Notes under the pieces: model-generated
Database searches by the model: none
What the model was told of the DNA's origin: nothing
Seen by the model: the letters and a program-made list of their open reading frames with translations, nothing else
Part shown: positions 1 to 7,332 of the stretch, in pieces
Layout of the letters: each line of letters begins with the position of its first letter
Position numbering within the stretch: the stretch's first letter is position 1
Translations under genes and position numbers: made by a program
Source: Acidobacteria bacterium UBA823
Lineage (GTDB): Bacteria; Acidobacteriota; Vicinamibacteria; Vicinamibacterales; UBA823
Assembly: GCA_002296225.1 (NCBI GenBank)
Contig: DBHR01000046.1
Span: 57,230 to 69,781 of the forward strand
Direction: 5' to 3'
Length of the DNA: 12,552 nt

Positions 1-24
1 GAACTCGTATACTTCTGTACACAG

Positions 25-702
25 ATGAGTCGCCAAACCTCTCTGGCCGGGCCGTCGGCTGACACTGACCGCGATACGATCACAGCCGGCGAGATTAAGG
101 TGCTCCTCACACGAGGTGATACGGCGCAGGCCCGTGAGCGCTTCGAGGAACTCGTGCGTAATCAGCAACAGCGGGCATCGCGGATCGCGTATCGCTACTT
201 GCGAAACGCGGCTGACGTCGACGATGCGGTGCAAGACGCGTTCGTCAAAGCGTTTGTGCACCTGCCGTCATTCCGCCAAGAACTGCCGTTCGTCGTCTGG
301 TTCACGCGGATCGTCATCAACGGCTGCCTGGACCGCCTCAAAGCAAAGAATCGCAGCCGCCGGTGGGTCGTCCCGATGTTCGACTCCTCTGCATCCGACC
401 GAGACTTTGCCGAACAGCAGCCGGCCAAGGGTGGAACCCCGGAAACGGCGTTGTTAGCCAAGGAACGCCAAGAGCACCTCAGTGCCGCAGTCCAGCGGTT
501 GCCGGAGCGGCAGCGGACGGCCTTGATACTCGGTGTGTTCGAGGGCTATACGGCCAAAGAGATCAGCACCGTCATGGGCCTCAACGAATCGACCGTACGG
601 GTTCACCAGTTCCGAGCTGTCCGGTCGCTACGCAAACTGGTCGGTAACGACCGGTGGCTGGTCGAACAGCAGATAGATCGCGAAGGGGTAAGGCAACCAT
701 GA
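25..702 (+). CDS. ECF-type RNA polymerase sigma factor
   Basis: Encodes a 225-residue sigma-70 family protein of the extracytoplasmic function (ECF) type, which directs RNA polymerase to stress-regulon promoters. Region 2 lies at about residues 40-112 (YRYLRNAADVDDAVQDAF, then the WFTRIVINGCLDRLK segment). Region 4 is at about 150-206, with the helix-turn-helix TAKEISTVMGLNESTVRVHQ. There is no sigma-3 domain, and the linker at about 113-148 is charged and probably flexible. The ATG at 25 has no convincing ribosome binding site. The frame is open back to base 1, so the true start may lie upstream of the window. The stop overlaps the start of the next gene (ATGA), implying translational coupling with its anti-sigma factor. 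The ECF class is secure from the motifs; the subgroup and target promoters are not known. Confidence 0.93.
   Translation: MSRQTSLAGPSADTDRDTITAGEIKVLLTRGDTAQARERFEELVRNQQQRASRIAYRYLRNAADVDDAVQDAFVKAFVHLPSFRQELPFVVWFTRIVINGCLDRLKAKNRSRRWVVPMFDSSASDRDFAEQQPAKGGTPETALLAKERQEHLSAAVQRLPERQRTALILGVFEGYTAKEISTVMGLNESTVRVHQFRAVRSLRKLVGNDRWLVEQQIDREGVRQP
690..693 (+). promoter_or_regulatory. Ribosome binding site of the anti-sigma gene
   Basis: AAGG, within a purine-rich stretch from 682, lies five bases before the ATG at 699. It supports the start that overlaps the sigma stop codon over the longer alternative at 654. Confidence 0.5.
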
Positions 703-1445
703 CCTGGAACTTTATCTGGACTTTTCTCGAACGGCGGCATCTCAGTGACGCCGTCCTAACCAAACTATACGTGGGGCGCCCAAACAACACCGACATGCCT
801 GGAACGGATGAGGACCGTTTGTTCCTGCCAGCGAACGCCGCCACGCATCTCCAGCGGTGCGGGAAGTGCAGGCATCGGCGCGACGATCTCGTAGCCTTCC
901 TCAACAACATCGAGGGCTCGGGTAAGGACGGCCCCGAAACTGCCTTGACGCCCCAGCGATTGCTCTCCCAGCGGCAGCGAATCATGCGTCGGCTAGCGGC
1001 CGTCGTTGGGTCTCTACCGCCAGCCAAAGTGCTTCGATTTCCGAGCAACTCGTACATTGAACCGCGAGCGCTCCGTCAGCACCGGTGGCTGCCTGCCGCG
1101 ATGGCGGTGGGCCTCGTCGTCGGTCTGGCCGCCGGTCGAGCGTTCGACTCCAGGACGACCGATGCCGCGCAGCGCGATGGGTTAGTTGCGAAAGCGGATA
1201 ATGATGCCTTTACGTCAGCGCCTGGTGGCGATGCGCTCGTAGATACACAGGATTTTCTTGACGACAAGACCATGCTTATGTTCGCGTTCGGCAGCGGTGC
1301 GCGCGGCGAAACGAAAATGTTGCTTGACGACGAGACCATGCTGGCGGAGATTGATGCCACCTTCATAACCAGGTATGGAAGCACACTGAGTGCTCTTAAC
1401 ACGCTCACGCCGCAGGTCCAAGAAGTCGTCCTCGTCGGCCGCTAG
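699..1445 (+). CDS. Membrane-anchored ZAS-type anti-sigma factor (putative)
   Basis: The 248-residue product has three visible parts. The cytoplasmic N-terminus carries H50-x3-C54-x2-C57 (HLQRCGKC), the hallmark of zinc-containing anti-sigma (ZAS) domains. A single membrane segment lies at about 131-148 (LPAAMAVGLVVGLAAGRA). The extracytoplasmic C-terminal region is about 100 residues long. I place the start at the ATG at 699, which overlaps the sigma stop and has AAGG at 690-693 five bases upstream. A longer in-frame start at 654 would add 15 residues inside the sigma gene and is less likely. By family precedent the protein would hold the upstream sigma factor at the membrane until an envelope signal releases it. 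The C-terminal part contains the heptapeptide LDDxTML twice (residues 187-193 and 209-215). I do not recognise a named sensor domain there. The anti-sigma role is inferred from the motif, topology and gene order. Confidence 0.8.
   Translation: MTWNFIWTFLERRHLSDAVLTKLYVGRPNNTDMPGTDEDRLFLPANAATHLQRCGKCRHRRDDLVAFLNNIEGSGKDGPETALTPQRLLSQRQRIMRRLAAVVGSLPPAKVLRFPSNSYIEPRALRQHRWLPAAMAVGLVVGLAAGRAFDSRTTDAAQRDGLVAKADNDAFTSAPGGDALVDTQDFLDDKTMLMFAFGSGARGETKMLLDDETMLAEIDATFITRYGSTLSALNTLTPQVQEVVLVGR
1257..1342 (+). repeat. Direct repeat of a 20-bp unit inside the anti-sigma gene
   Basis: Two 20-base units, at 1257-1276 and 1323-1342, match at 19 of 20 positions and start 66 bases (22 codons) apart. Both are read in the same frame and encode LDDKTML and LDDETML. 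They lie in the predicted extracytoplasmic part of the protein. Confidence 0.75.
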
Positions 1446-1480
1446 TCGGCAACCCGAACGGCCTGGGTAACGGCCGAGAT

Positions 1481-2710
1481 GTGATTCTCTTGCCATCCGT
1501 TATCTTCCGGAAAGGCCTTAATCTCAAGGAGGTCGTAGCCACGACCCTCGCTGACGACTATGCCAGCGCGGTCATCGACGAGATGGCCAGTGGTGGTTTT
1601 CGGCGAGCCCTGGGTCGACTGACAGTACATCTGGCCAAGGAGTTCGGCTTTTGTTACGGGGTCGATAGGGCGGTCGATTACGCCTATCAGACGCGCACGC
1701 GTTTTCCCGACCGGGCAATCTATCTCACAGGCGAAATCATTCACAATCCACACGTCAACGACAAATTGCGCGCCGCTGGCATTAGGTTTCTCAGTGACCC
1801 GCACGAGCCGCGAGATCCTCTCGGGCCGGATTCAGTAATCATCATCCCGGCTTTTGGCGTAACCGTTTCGGAACTGGCTAACTACAAGCAGCGTGAGTGC
1901 ACACTTGTGGACACGACTTGCGGTTCAGTGCTTAATGTCTGGAAGAATGTCGAGCGGTACGCCACGGACGGCTTCACCGCGCTTATCCATGGCAAGGTGC
2001 ACCACGAAGAAACGCAAGCGACCGCCTCCCAGGCACTGAGGTATCCGGGCGGACGGTTTCTTGTCGTGCTTGACCTCGATCAAACTCAGCGCGTCTGTGA
2101 CTACATCCGTTCGGGTGGTGACCGCCGAGCGTTTCTCGACGAATTTGCGCACGCCGCGTCTGAGGGGTTTGACCCAAATCGAGACTTGGAACGGATCGGA
2201 TTAGCGAACCAGACAACAATGCTTATGTCCGAGTCGCTTAAAGTCGGTGAAATGTGCCGTCAGGCCATGATCGACCGTTACGGCGAGGCTGAACTTAATG
2301 TGCACTACCGCGCCTTCGACACGATCTGCAGCGCCACCCAGGACCGCCAGGACGCCGTGCAGAGTCTACTCGACCGAGAACAGCTCAATCTGGCGATCGT
2401 TGTCGGGGGCTATAACAGCAGCAACACGCGGAATCTCGCGCGGATCTGTTCGGCCCAACTGCCGACCTACCACGTCGCCGACGTCAAATCGCTTCGCTCG
2501 CCGACGGAGATCCACCACCGACCGGTCGATGCCCCGTTATCGAACTTGGCTAAGCCTCGAAGCCAACAGGAAATCACCGCCACCGACTGGCTGCCGGCAA
2601 CGGGCGCGGTCGCAGTCGGCCTAACGGCCGGAGCGTCGACGCCAAACAACGTTATCGGACAAGTAGTCCAGCGTTTAGAACAATTTGCAGGCGAATCGTT
2701 GCCAAAATGA
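1481..2710 (+). CDS. ispH: 4-hydroxy-3-methylbut-2-enyl diphosphate reductase, long form
   Basis: IspH (LytB) is the iron-sulfur enzyme that converts HMBPP to isopentenyl and dimethylallyl diphosphate in the last step of the MEP pathway. At 409 residues this is the long form known from cyanobacteria and plants, not the ~315-residue E. coli form. The three cluster cysteines are visible: C58 (FGFCYGV), C147 (TTCGSV) and C283 (TICSATQ). Active-site motifs are also present: EIIHNP with H89, HHEET with E177 as the likely proton-relay glutamate, NQTT at 243-246, NSSN at 312-315 and TAGAS ending at S386. The start is a GTG. It is chosen because the RKG-containing N-terminal extension resembles that of long-form homologues, but no good ribosome binding site precedes it. 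An internal ATG at 1583 is the main alternative. The gene begins 35 bases after the anti-sigma gene, so co-transcription is possible. Confidence 0.95.
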   Translation: MILLPSVIFRKGLNLKEVVATTLADDYASAVIDEMASGGFRRALGRLTVHLAKEFGFCYGVDRAVDYAYQTRTRFPDRAIYLTGEIIHNPHVNDKLRAAGIRFLSDPHEPRDPLGPDSVIIIPAFGVTVSELANYKQRECTLVDTTCGSVLNVWKNVERYATDGFTALIHGKVHHEETQATASQALRYPGGRFLVVLDLDQTQRVCDYIRSGGDRRAFLDEFAHAASEGFDPNRDLERIGLANQTTMLMSESLKVGEMCRQAMIDRYGEAELNVHYRAFDTICSATQDRQDAVQSLLDREQLNLAIVVGGYNSSNTRNLARICSAQLPTYHVADVKSLRSPTEIHHRPVDAPLSNLAKPRSQQEITATDWLPATGAVAVGLTAGASTPNNVIGQVVQRLEQFAGESLPK

Positions 2711-2775
2711 GCGGACACCGCGACGGTAAACATACACCGTAGGGCCGTCGTCGTACCGAACAGGCCTGTGATTTT

Positions 2776-2782
2776 GAGGGGG
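2776..2782 (+). promoter_or_regulatory. Ribosome binding site of the Spy-like gene
   Basis: GAGGGGG sits six bases before the ATG at 2789. It sets that start over the in-frame GTG at 2768, which lies upstream of the site. Confidence 0.7.
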
Positions 2783-2788
2783 TGTTCT

Positions 2789-3241
2789 ATGAAGTGGCGT
2801 GTGTTGAGCGTGTGCTCGCTCGTGCTGGTGCTCACACAGGGTACGAACGTGCTTACCCAGAGACCATCAGGCAAGTGGTGGCTGTCAGAACCGATCCAGC
2901 AGGAACTCCTACTTACTGCGGATGCCGTGAACCAAATCGATGAAATCTACGAGGCCGAGTTGCCGATTCTCCGTTCCGGCTATCGGGCATTCATTCAACT
3001 CGACAAAGCGTTCGACGAGATGCTTAAGCGTGACGACGTCTCTGAGGCTGAGGTAGCTCACGAAGTGGAACACCTTGAGGCCGCCCGCTCCGAACTACGA
3101 AAGTCGCGTACGCTGATGCTGTTTCGGATGCAGCGCGTGCTCACCGCTGAGCAGCGTAAGCTCCTCGACGCCTACAACGAGCGACGCCGCGAAGAACGTC
3201 GCGAAGAACGCCGCCCTCGTGATTCGTGGGGTCGACCCTAG
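2789..3241 (+). CDS. Spy/CpxP-like periplasmic protein with LTxxQ motif
   Basis: A 150-residue protein with an N-terminal basic-hydrophobic leader (MKWRVLSVCSLVLVLTQG), consistent with export. The mature part is predicted to be mostly helical and highly charged. It carries an LTxxQ motif (LTAEQ, 118-122) and an earlier LT-containing segment (LLTADAVNQIDEIYE, about 41-55). This is the layout of Spy/CpxP and CnrX-type periplasmic proteins, which act as chaperones or as metal and stress sensors. The tail is an Arg/Glu-rich stretch (RRREERREERRPR), partly encoded by a 12-base tandem repeat at 3188-3211. Proteins of this group are often controlled by ECF sigma factors, and a sigma/anti-sigma pair lies upstream. 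Assignment to the superfamily is reasonable from motif and size, but the sequence is divergent and the exact role is unknown. No metal-binding histidine cluster is evident. Confidence 0.7.
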   Translation: MKWRVLSVCSLVLVLTQGTNVLTQRPSGKWWLSEPIQQELLLTADAVNQIDEIYEAELPILRSGYRAFIQLDKAFDEMLKRDDVSEAEVAHEVEHLEAARSELRKSRTLMLFRMQRVLTAEQRKLLDAYNERRREERREERRPRDSWGRP

Positions 3242-3250
3242 TGACCCCAC
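3226..3250 (+). other. 8-bp perfect hairpin spanning the stop codon of the Spy-like gene
   Basis: GTGGGGTC (3226-3233) and GACCCCAC (3243-3250) are exact inverted complements around a 9-base loop containing the TAG stop. The stem is GC-rich, but no run of T follows, so it is not a standard intrinsic terminator. It could protect the mRNA 3' end or attenuate read-through into the export operon. It is also possible that it is fortuitous. Confidence 0.45.
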
Positions 3251-3408
3251 ACCGGCGGCCGAGCGGCGGGTATACGGATCACGTGTGTCTTCGGACCGAA
3301 CCGGTACACGCTCTTCCAAGACAGCCCCTTCGCTCAGACGCTTCCATGTCGCACGACCGGTATCTAATGAGAGCAGCAGAGCCACGTGCACATGGCCAAA
3401 CTCCGGTC

Positions 3409-3413
3409 GGAGG
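3409..3413 (+). promoter_or_regulatory. Ribosome binding site of the TolC-family gene
   Basis: GGAGG lies seven bases before the ATG at 3421. Together with the signal peptide that begins at that ATG, it decides the start over in-frame upstream codons (for example ATG at 3343). Confidence 0.75.
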
Positions 3414-3420
3414 CAGGACA

Positions 3421-5037
3421 ATGAAACTCGTTACACTCGTACTCATGCTCATGCTGGTGGGCCCGGTGGAAACAGCCCTCGCGCAGAAATCGGCGGAGGG
3501 TCTCGGCGCGCCTTTGGCCGAACAGGCCACCGCCCCGCAGGAATCGGCCACAACACAGACCGCCCGCCTGACGCTCGATGAAGCGGTGAGCCGCGCGCTC
3601 GAAAACAACCTCGACATCGCCGTCCAACGATTGAATCCGCAAATTGCTGACCTCGACGTCGCATCAGCCCACGCCGCTTTTTTGCCCACCTTCGATTCGA
3701 CCATCGGTACCACTTCCCGCGTTCAGCCCTCAACCACCCAACTGGATGGCGGCCAGCGCGTCGTCGTCGACACCGCGACCTACAACGCTGGCCTCACAAA
3801 AGCACTCGAGTGGGGCGGCGCCTCGATTGATGCCTCCTGGAGTAACAACCGAAACGCAACAACCAGTATCTTTTCCAGCTTTAACCCGAGCTACCGTTCG
3901 AATTTCGATTTCATCTACACGCAACCGCTGTTGCGAGGTTTCAAGATCGATTCGAACCGCCAGCGGCTACAAGTAACACGGCTCTCTCGGGAGCTCTCGG
4001 ACATCGACTTGCGGCGGATGGTCACTAACACCGAGGCAGCCGTACGAAGCGCCTATTGGGATCTCGTGATCGCCTCGGAGGCAATCGCCGTACAGCAGCA
4101 GTTTGTTGAGCTGGCTGAGGATCTCATTACCGACAACCAAGCTCGTGTCGAACTCGGGACTCTTGCGCCGATCGACATCATTCAATCCCAAGCCGAGGCT
4201 GCGCAACGTCGTCAGGTGCTAACCGAGGCGCTGCAAGTGCGGCGCACTGCAGAACTCATCCTGAAGCGATTATTGGTTAGTGGCACCGACGACGTGTTAT
4301 GGGAGGCCGAGGTCGTGCCTGTCGATCGGCCTCGCTTCGACGCCTCACCGGTGGACATTGAGGCGGCTATCCGAGCGGCGCTCGCCCAACGGACCGACAT
4401 CGCGCGCTCGCGCCGTCAATTAGACATCAACGACATTAACCTACGCGCGGCGCGTGACACAACGCTGCCAGCATTGGACCTCCGCGCGTCGTATACGCTG
4501 CAGGGCCTAGGCGGCACCCAGTTCGTCCGGTCAGGGCTCGGCGGCGAGGTCGGGAGTATCCTTTCAGGGGGTTACGTTGACTCGCTGAACCAGCTCATTG
4601 GTAACGATTATCCCGCGTGGAACGTGTCAATGACGCTCAGCTACCCACTCGGTCAGAGCGCCGCCGAAACGTCCTACGCCCGCGCCCAGATACAGGCCAA
4701 ACAGACGCAGGCGCAGATCGAGCAGATGGAGCTTCAAATTGCAACGGAAGTCACGAATGCTGGACTGCAAATCCAGAGCTCGTTGCGGCGGATCGAAGCG
4801 GCTACCGCTGCACGTGAGTTGGCTCGGCAACGGCTCGATGCTGAACAGAGCAAGTTTGAAGTCGGCGCGTCGACGAACTTCTTCGTGGTTCAGGCGCAAC
4901 GCGACTTGGCCGATGCCCAGCGAGCCGAGCTTCAAGCAATCCTAGACCACCAGAAATCCCGCATTGAGTTCGACCGTTCGCAACAGACCTCGCTGGCGCA
5001 GGGTAGTATCATTATCGTCTCAGGCGGAGGCAATTAG
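3421..5037 (+). CDS. TolC-family outer-membrane efflux protein
   Basis: A 538-residue exported protein forming the outer-membrane channel of a tripartite exporter. It starts with a clear signal peptide (MKLVTLVLMLMLVGPVETALA, likely cut before Q22) and an Ala/Gln-rich linker. The typical opening of an outer-membrane efflux repeat follows (LTLDEAVSRALENNLDIAVQR, about 50-70). Long Gln/Ala/Glu-rich helical segments recur at about 215-275 and 420-520, as expected for the alpha-barrel. The second repeat includes YPLGQSAAETSYARAQIQ. The mature part is somewhat longer than E. coli TolC. The ATG at 3421 is chosen for the signal peptide and the GGAGG upstream. The 179-base leader before it includes the hairpin noted at 3226-3250. 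The adaptor gene begins four bases after the stop, so the two are certainly co-transcribed. Confidence 0.9.
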   Translation: MKLVTLVLMLMLVGPVETALAQKSAEGLGAPLAEQATAPQESATTQTARLTLDEAVSRALENNLDIAVQRLNPQIADLDVASAHAAFLPTFDSTIGTTSRVQPSTTQLDGGQRVVVDTATYNAGLTKALEWGGASIDASWSNNRNATTSIFSSFNPSYRSNFDFIYTQPLLRGFKIDSNRQRLQVTRLSRELSDIDLRRMVTNTEAAVRSAYWDLVIASEAIAVQQQFVELAEDLITDNQARVELGTLAPIDIIQSQAEAAQRRQVLTEALQVRRTAELILKRLLVSGTDDVLWEAEVVPVDRPRFDASPVDIEAAIRAALAQRTDIARSRRQLDINDINLRAARDTTLPALDLRASYTLQGLGGTQFVRSGLGGEVGSILSGGYVDSLNQLIGNDYPAWNVSMTLSYPLGQSAAETSYARAQIQAKQTQAQIEQMELQIATEVTNAGLQIQSSLRRIEAATAARELARQRLDAEQSKFEVGASTNFFVVQAQRDLADAQRAELQAILDHQKSRIEFDRSQQTSLAQGSIIIVSGGGN

Positions 5038-5041
5038 TATT

Positions 5042-6526
5042 ATGAGGCGAATACTCACCTTCCTGCTGTTAACTGGCCTAGGCCTGAGTGCTGGGGCTTA
5101 TACCTACTTGCGGCAGCCGGACATCGCACCTGAAGTGCGGACGGTAACCGTTTCCACGGGCGACGTCGTCGACAGCGTCGGCGCCACCGGCATACTCGAA
5201 CCAGTGACGACGGTCCAAGTCGGCAGCCAAGTCTCCGGCAAGATCGAAAAGCTTTACGCCGATTTCAACTCAATTGTTAGAGCTGACGAGGTAATCGCGC
5301 GGCTGGACCCGTCGTTGTTCGAGACGCAGGTCGAACAGTCCAAAGCCAACCTGATCCGGGCACAGGCGGATGTCGAGCGCCTCACGATAGCCATCGATGA
5401 CGCCAGGACGAAACTCGCACGCGCCGAAGGCCTTTCAGCTCGCGATTTAATACCCGCAAGCGAGCTCGAGGCGGCGCAGGTGGAAGCGCGGTTGGCCGAC
5501 GCGCAGTTACGTTCCTCACGAGCGCAGATGACCCAGGCTGAGGCTTCGCTGAACCAAGCGAACGTGAACCTCGGACACACGATTATTACCTCGCCCATCG
5601 ACGGCATCGTTATTTCGCGCCAAGTCGATGTTGGACAAACCGTTGCGGCAAGCATGCAGGCGCCAATCTTGTTTCTGCTCGCGGCCGACCTGACTAAAAT
5701 GAAGGTTAACGCTAACATCGACGAATCAGATGTAGGCCGGATCAGGCCGGGTCAAGTCGCGACGTTTCGGGTTGATGCCTATCCAGACTCGGAGTTCGAG
5801 GGCTTGGTCTCACAAGTCCGAATGGAACCGATCGTCGTAGAGAACGTCGTAACCTACATGACGCTGATCGACGTACCGAACCCAGACCTAAGACTGAAGC
5901 CAGGCATGACCGCCACAGTAACTCTGGAGATTGCCCGCCGTGACGATGTCGTGCGCATTCCGAACGCGGCGCTGCGATTTCGGGCAACCGACGACATGTT
6001 TGTGGCGCTTAACCTGCCGGTGCCAGAACAACCAGAGGTCGGCCGTGGCGGCAACCAGGGCGGCAGCCCTGAGGGACGCCGTCGGATGATGGAACGCTTC
6101 CAGAACATGTCAGAGGAAGAACGCGCCACCATGCGACAGGAGGGCGCCCAACGTGGTGGACGGCCCAGACAGGGCGGAGTCGATGAACAGATGAACGCCG
6201 GTGGTCGCCGCCCTCGGCCAGTCACCGCCGACGCGGTCCCAACCACCGAGCGCGGAGCAACAACGATTGACGCGCTGTTCGCCCCGTTACCAGCGACGGT
6301 AACGCGCGGCGAAGTGTGGCTGTGGGTGGGCGATGAACTCAAGCGAACGACGCTCCGTCTCGGCATCACGGACGGCGCATTCACCGAACTCCTCGACCTC
6401 GCCATTCCGCCTGGCACCGAGTTGGTCACGAATATTTCCTTGGCCGAAGGCGCCTTGACCCGGCCGACCGCTGGTGCGACCAGTTCGCCACTCATGCCGC
6501 AGCGCCGCAGCTTCTTTAGACGCTGA
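5042..6526 (+). CDS. HlyD/MacA-type periplasmic adaptor (membrane fusion protein)
   Basis: The 494-residue product links the MacB-type inner-membrane permease to the TolC-type channel. It has an N-terminal membrane anchor (about 4-20). The first half of the lipoyl/biotinyl-like domain is at about 45-90 (VGATGILEPVTTVQVGSQVSGKIEKL), an Ala/Gln/Glu-rich coiled-coil hairpin at about 92-178, and the second lipoyl half at about 180-200 (TIITSPIDGIVISRQVDVGQTV). Beta-barrel and membrane-proximal segments follow to about 312. An Arg/Gly-rich, low-complexity insert occupies about 330-400 before the chain returns to a typical C-terminus (VWLWVGDELKRTTLRLGITDGAFTEL). I place the start at the ATG at 5042. 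GGAGG at 5026-5030 is 11 bases upstream, a rather long spacing. A longer frame into the tolC-like gene exists but would bury the membrane anchor. Confidence 0.92.
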   Translation: MRRILTFLLLTGLGLSAGAYTYLRQPDIAPEVRTVTVSTGDVVDSVGATGILEPVTTVQVGSQVSGKIEKLYADFNSIVRADEVIARLDPSLFETQVEQSKANLIRAQADVERLTIAIDDARTKLARAEGLSARDLIPASELEAAQVEARLADAQLRSSRAQMTQAEASLNQANVNLGHTIITSPIDGIVISRQVDVGQTVAASMQAPILFLLAADLTKMKVNANIDESDVGRIRPGQVATFRVDAYPDSEFEGLVSQVRMEPIVVENVVTYMTLIDVPNPDLRLKPGMTATVTLEIARRDDVVRIPNAALRFRATDDMFVALNLPVPEQPEVGRGGNQGGSPEGRRRMMERFQNMSEEERATMRQEGAQRGGRPRQGGVDEQMNAGGRRPRPVTADAVPTTERGATTIDALFAPLPATVTRGEVWLWVGDELKRTTLRLGITDGAFTELLDLAIPPGTELVTNISLAEGALTRPTAGATSSPLMPQRRSFFRR

Positions 6527-6542
6527 CCGACCGCCAGACGCA

Positions 6543-7331
6543 ATGCCCATTATTTCGACGCATGAACTCGTCAAGACCTACAGCCTCGGCGAAGTGAAGG
6601 TGCGCGCGTTACGCGGCATCAGCATTGAGATCCAGGCGGGCGAGTTCCTATCAGTCATCGGCCCTTCGGGCTCTGGTAAATCGACCTTCATGCACATTCT
6701 GGGTTGTCTCGACCGGCCGACGAGCGGTCAGTACGTTCTTGAGGGAAAGGACGTCTCAAAGCTCTCGAAGAACGAGTTGGCCGCCATCCGCAATCGCCAG
6801 ATCGGCTTCGTCTTCCAAGGCTTCAACCTGCTAACGCGAACCTCGGCGCTCGATAACGTCGAACTGCCGTTACTTTATGACGGCAGCGGAATGAAGGGCG
6901 CTGAGCGACGGCAGCGCTCGCAGGACGCGTTAAAAGAAGTCGGCCTCGCCGACCGTGCCAACCACCACCCGAACCAGATGTCAGGCGGGCAGCAACAGCG
7001 GGTCGCCATCGCGCGAGCGCTTATCAACGACCCGTCAATCGTGCTCGCCGACGAACCCACAGGGAATCTCGACTCACGGACCAGTATCGAGGTCATGGAG
7101 ATCTTTCAGGCCTTGAACGCGGAACGCGGAATCACAATATTACTCATTACCCATGAACAGGCAATCGCCGAATACGCTAGCCGAATCGTCGGATTTCGGG
7201 ATGGAAGAATCGTCGCCGATCATCAAACCGAAACGCGTCGGATCGCGCGAGATGAAATGACAGCGCTACCGCCGGACGTAGACGTTGAACCGGGTCATCA
7301 GCCGAGTGAGACGACCAACATAGGAGCCTGA
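6543..7331 (+). CDS. MacB/LolD-type ABC transporter ATP-binding protein
   Basis: A 262-residue ATPase that powers the adjacent permease. All core motifs are intact: Walker A GPSGSGKST (40-48), Q-loop Q92 (FVFQGFNLL), signature MSGGQQQR (146-153), Walker B IVLADE (166-171) and H-loop H204 (LITHEQ). The sequence around EPTGNLDSRTS is typical of the MacB/LolD/FtsE group. The C-terminal tail (about 228-262) is polar and not conserved in the family. The start at 6543 is 16 bases after the adaptor stop. No good ribosome binding site is visible there, so translation may be coupled. Unlike E. coli MacB, the ATPase and permease are separate proteins. Confidence 0.95.
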   Translation: MPIISTHELVKTYSLGEVKVRALRGISIEIQAGEFLSVIGPSGSGKSTFMHILGCLDRPTSGQYVLEGKDVSKLSKNELAAIRNRQIGFVFQGFNLLTRTSALDNVELPLLYDGSGMKGAERRQRSQDALKEVGLADRANHHPNQMSGGQQQRVAIARALINDPSIVLADEPTGNLDSRTSIEVMEIFQALNAERGITILLITHEQAIAEYASRIVGFRDGRIVADHQTETRRIARDEMTALPPDVDVEPGHQPSETTNIGA

Positions 7332-7332
7332 C

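Noticed and set aside
1..24. ECF-type promoter beginning with GAACTC just before the sigma gene
   Set aside because: The -35-like GAAC is at the very edge of the window, no -10 element fits the spacing, and the coding frame is still open there.
1442..1804. Minus-strand frame of 120 codons over the anti-sigma/ispH junction
   Set aside because: It is opposite the N-terminal coding region of ispH, with no domain and no ribosome binding site that I can see.
2711..2788. Intrinsic terminator after ispH
   Set aside because: Only 5-bp complementary stretches (such as GACGG with CCGTC) are present, and no T-run follows. Nothing beyond the ribosome binding site can be supported in this gap.
3226..3420. 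N-terminal extension of the TolC-family protein from an upstream start
   Set aside because: It would overlap the Spy-like gene and place about 65 residues ahead of a good signal peptide. GGAGG directly precedes the ATG at 3421.
5254..6543. Long minus-strand open frames opposite the adaptor gene (up to 229 codons)
   Set aside because: They lie antisense to a gene with clear family motifs, show Ser/Arg-rich translations typical of shadow frames in GC-rich DNA, and contain no recognisable domain.
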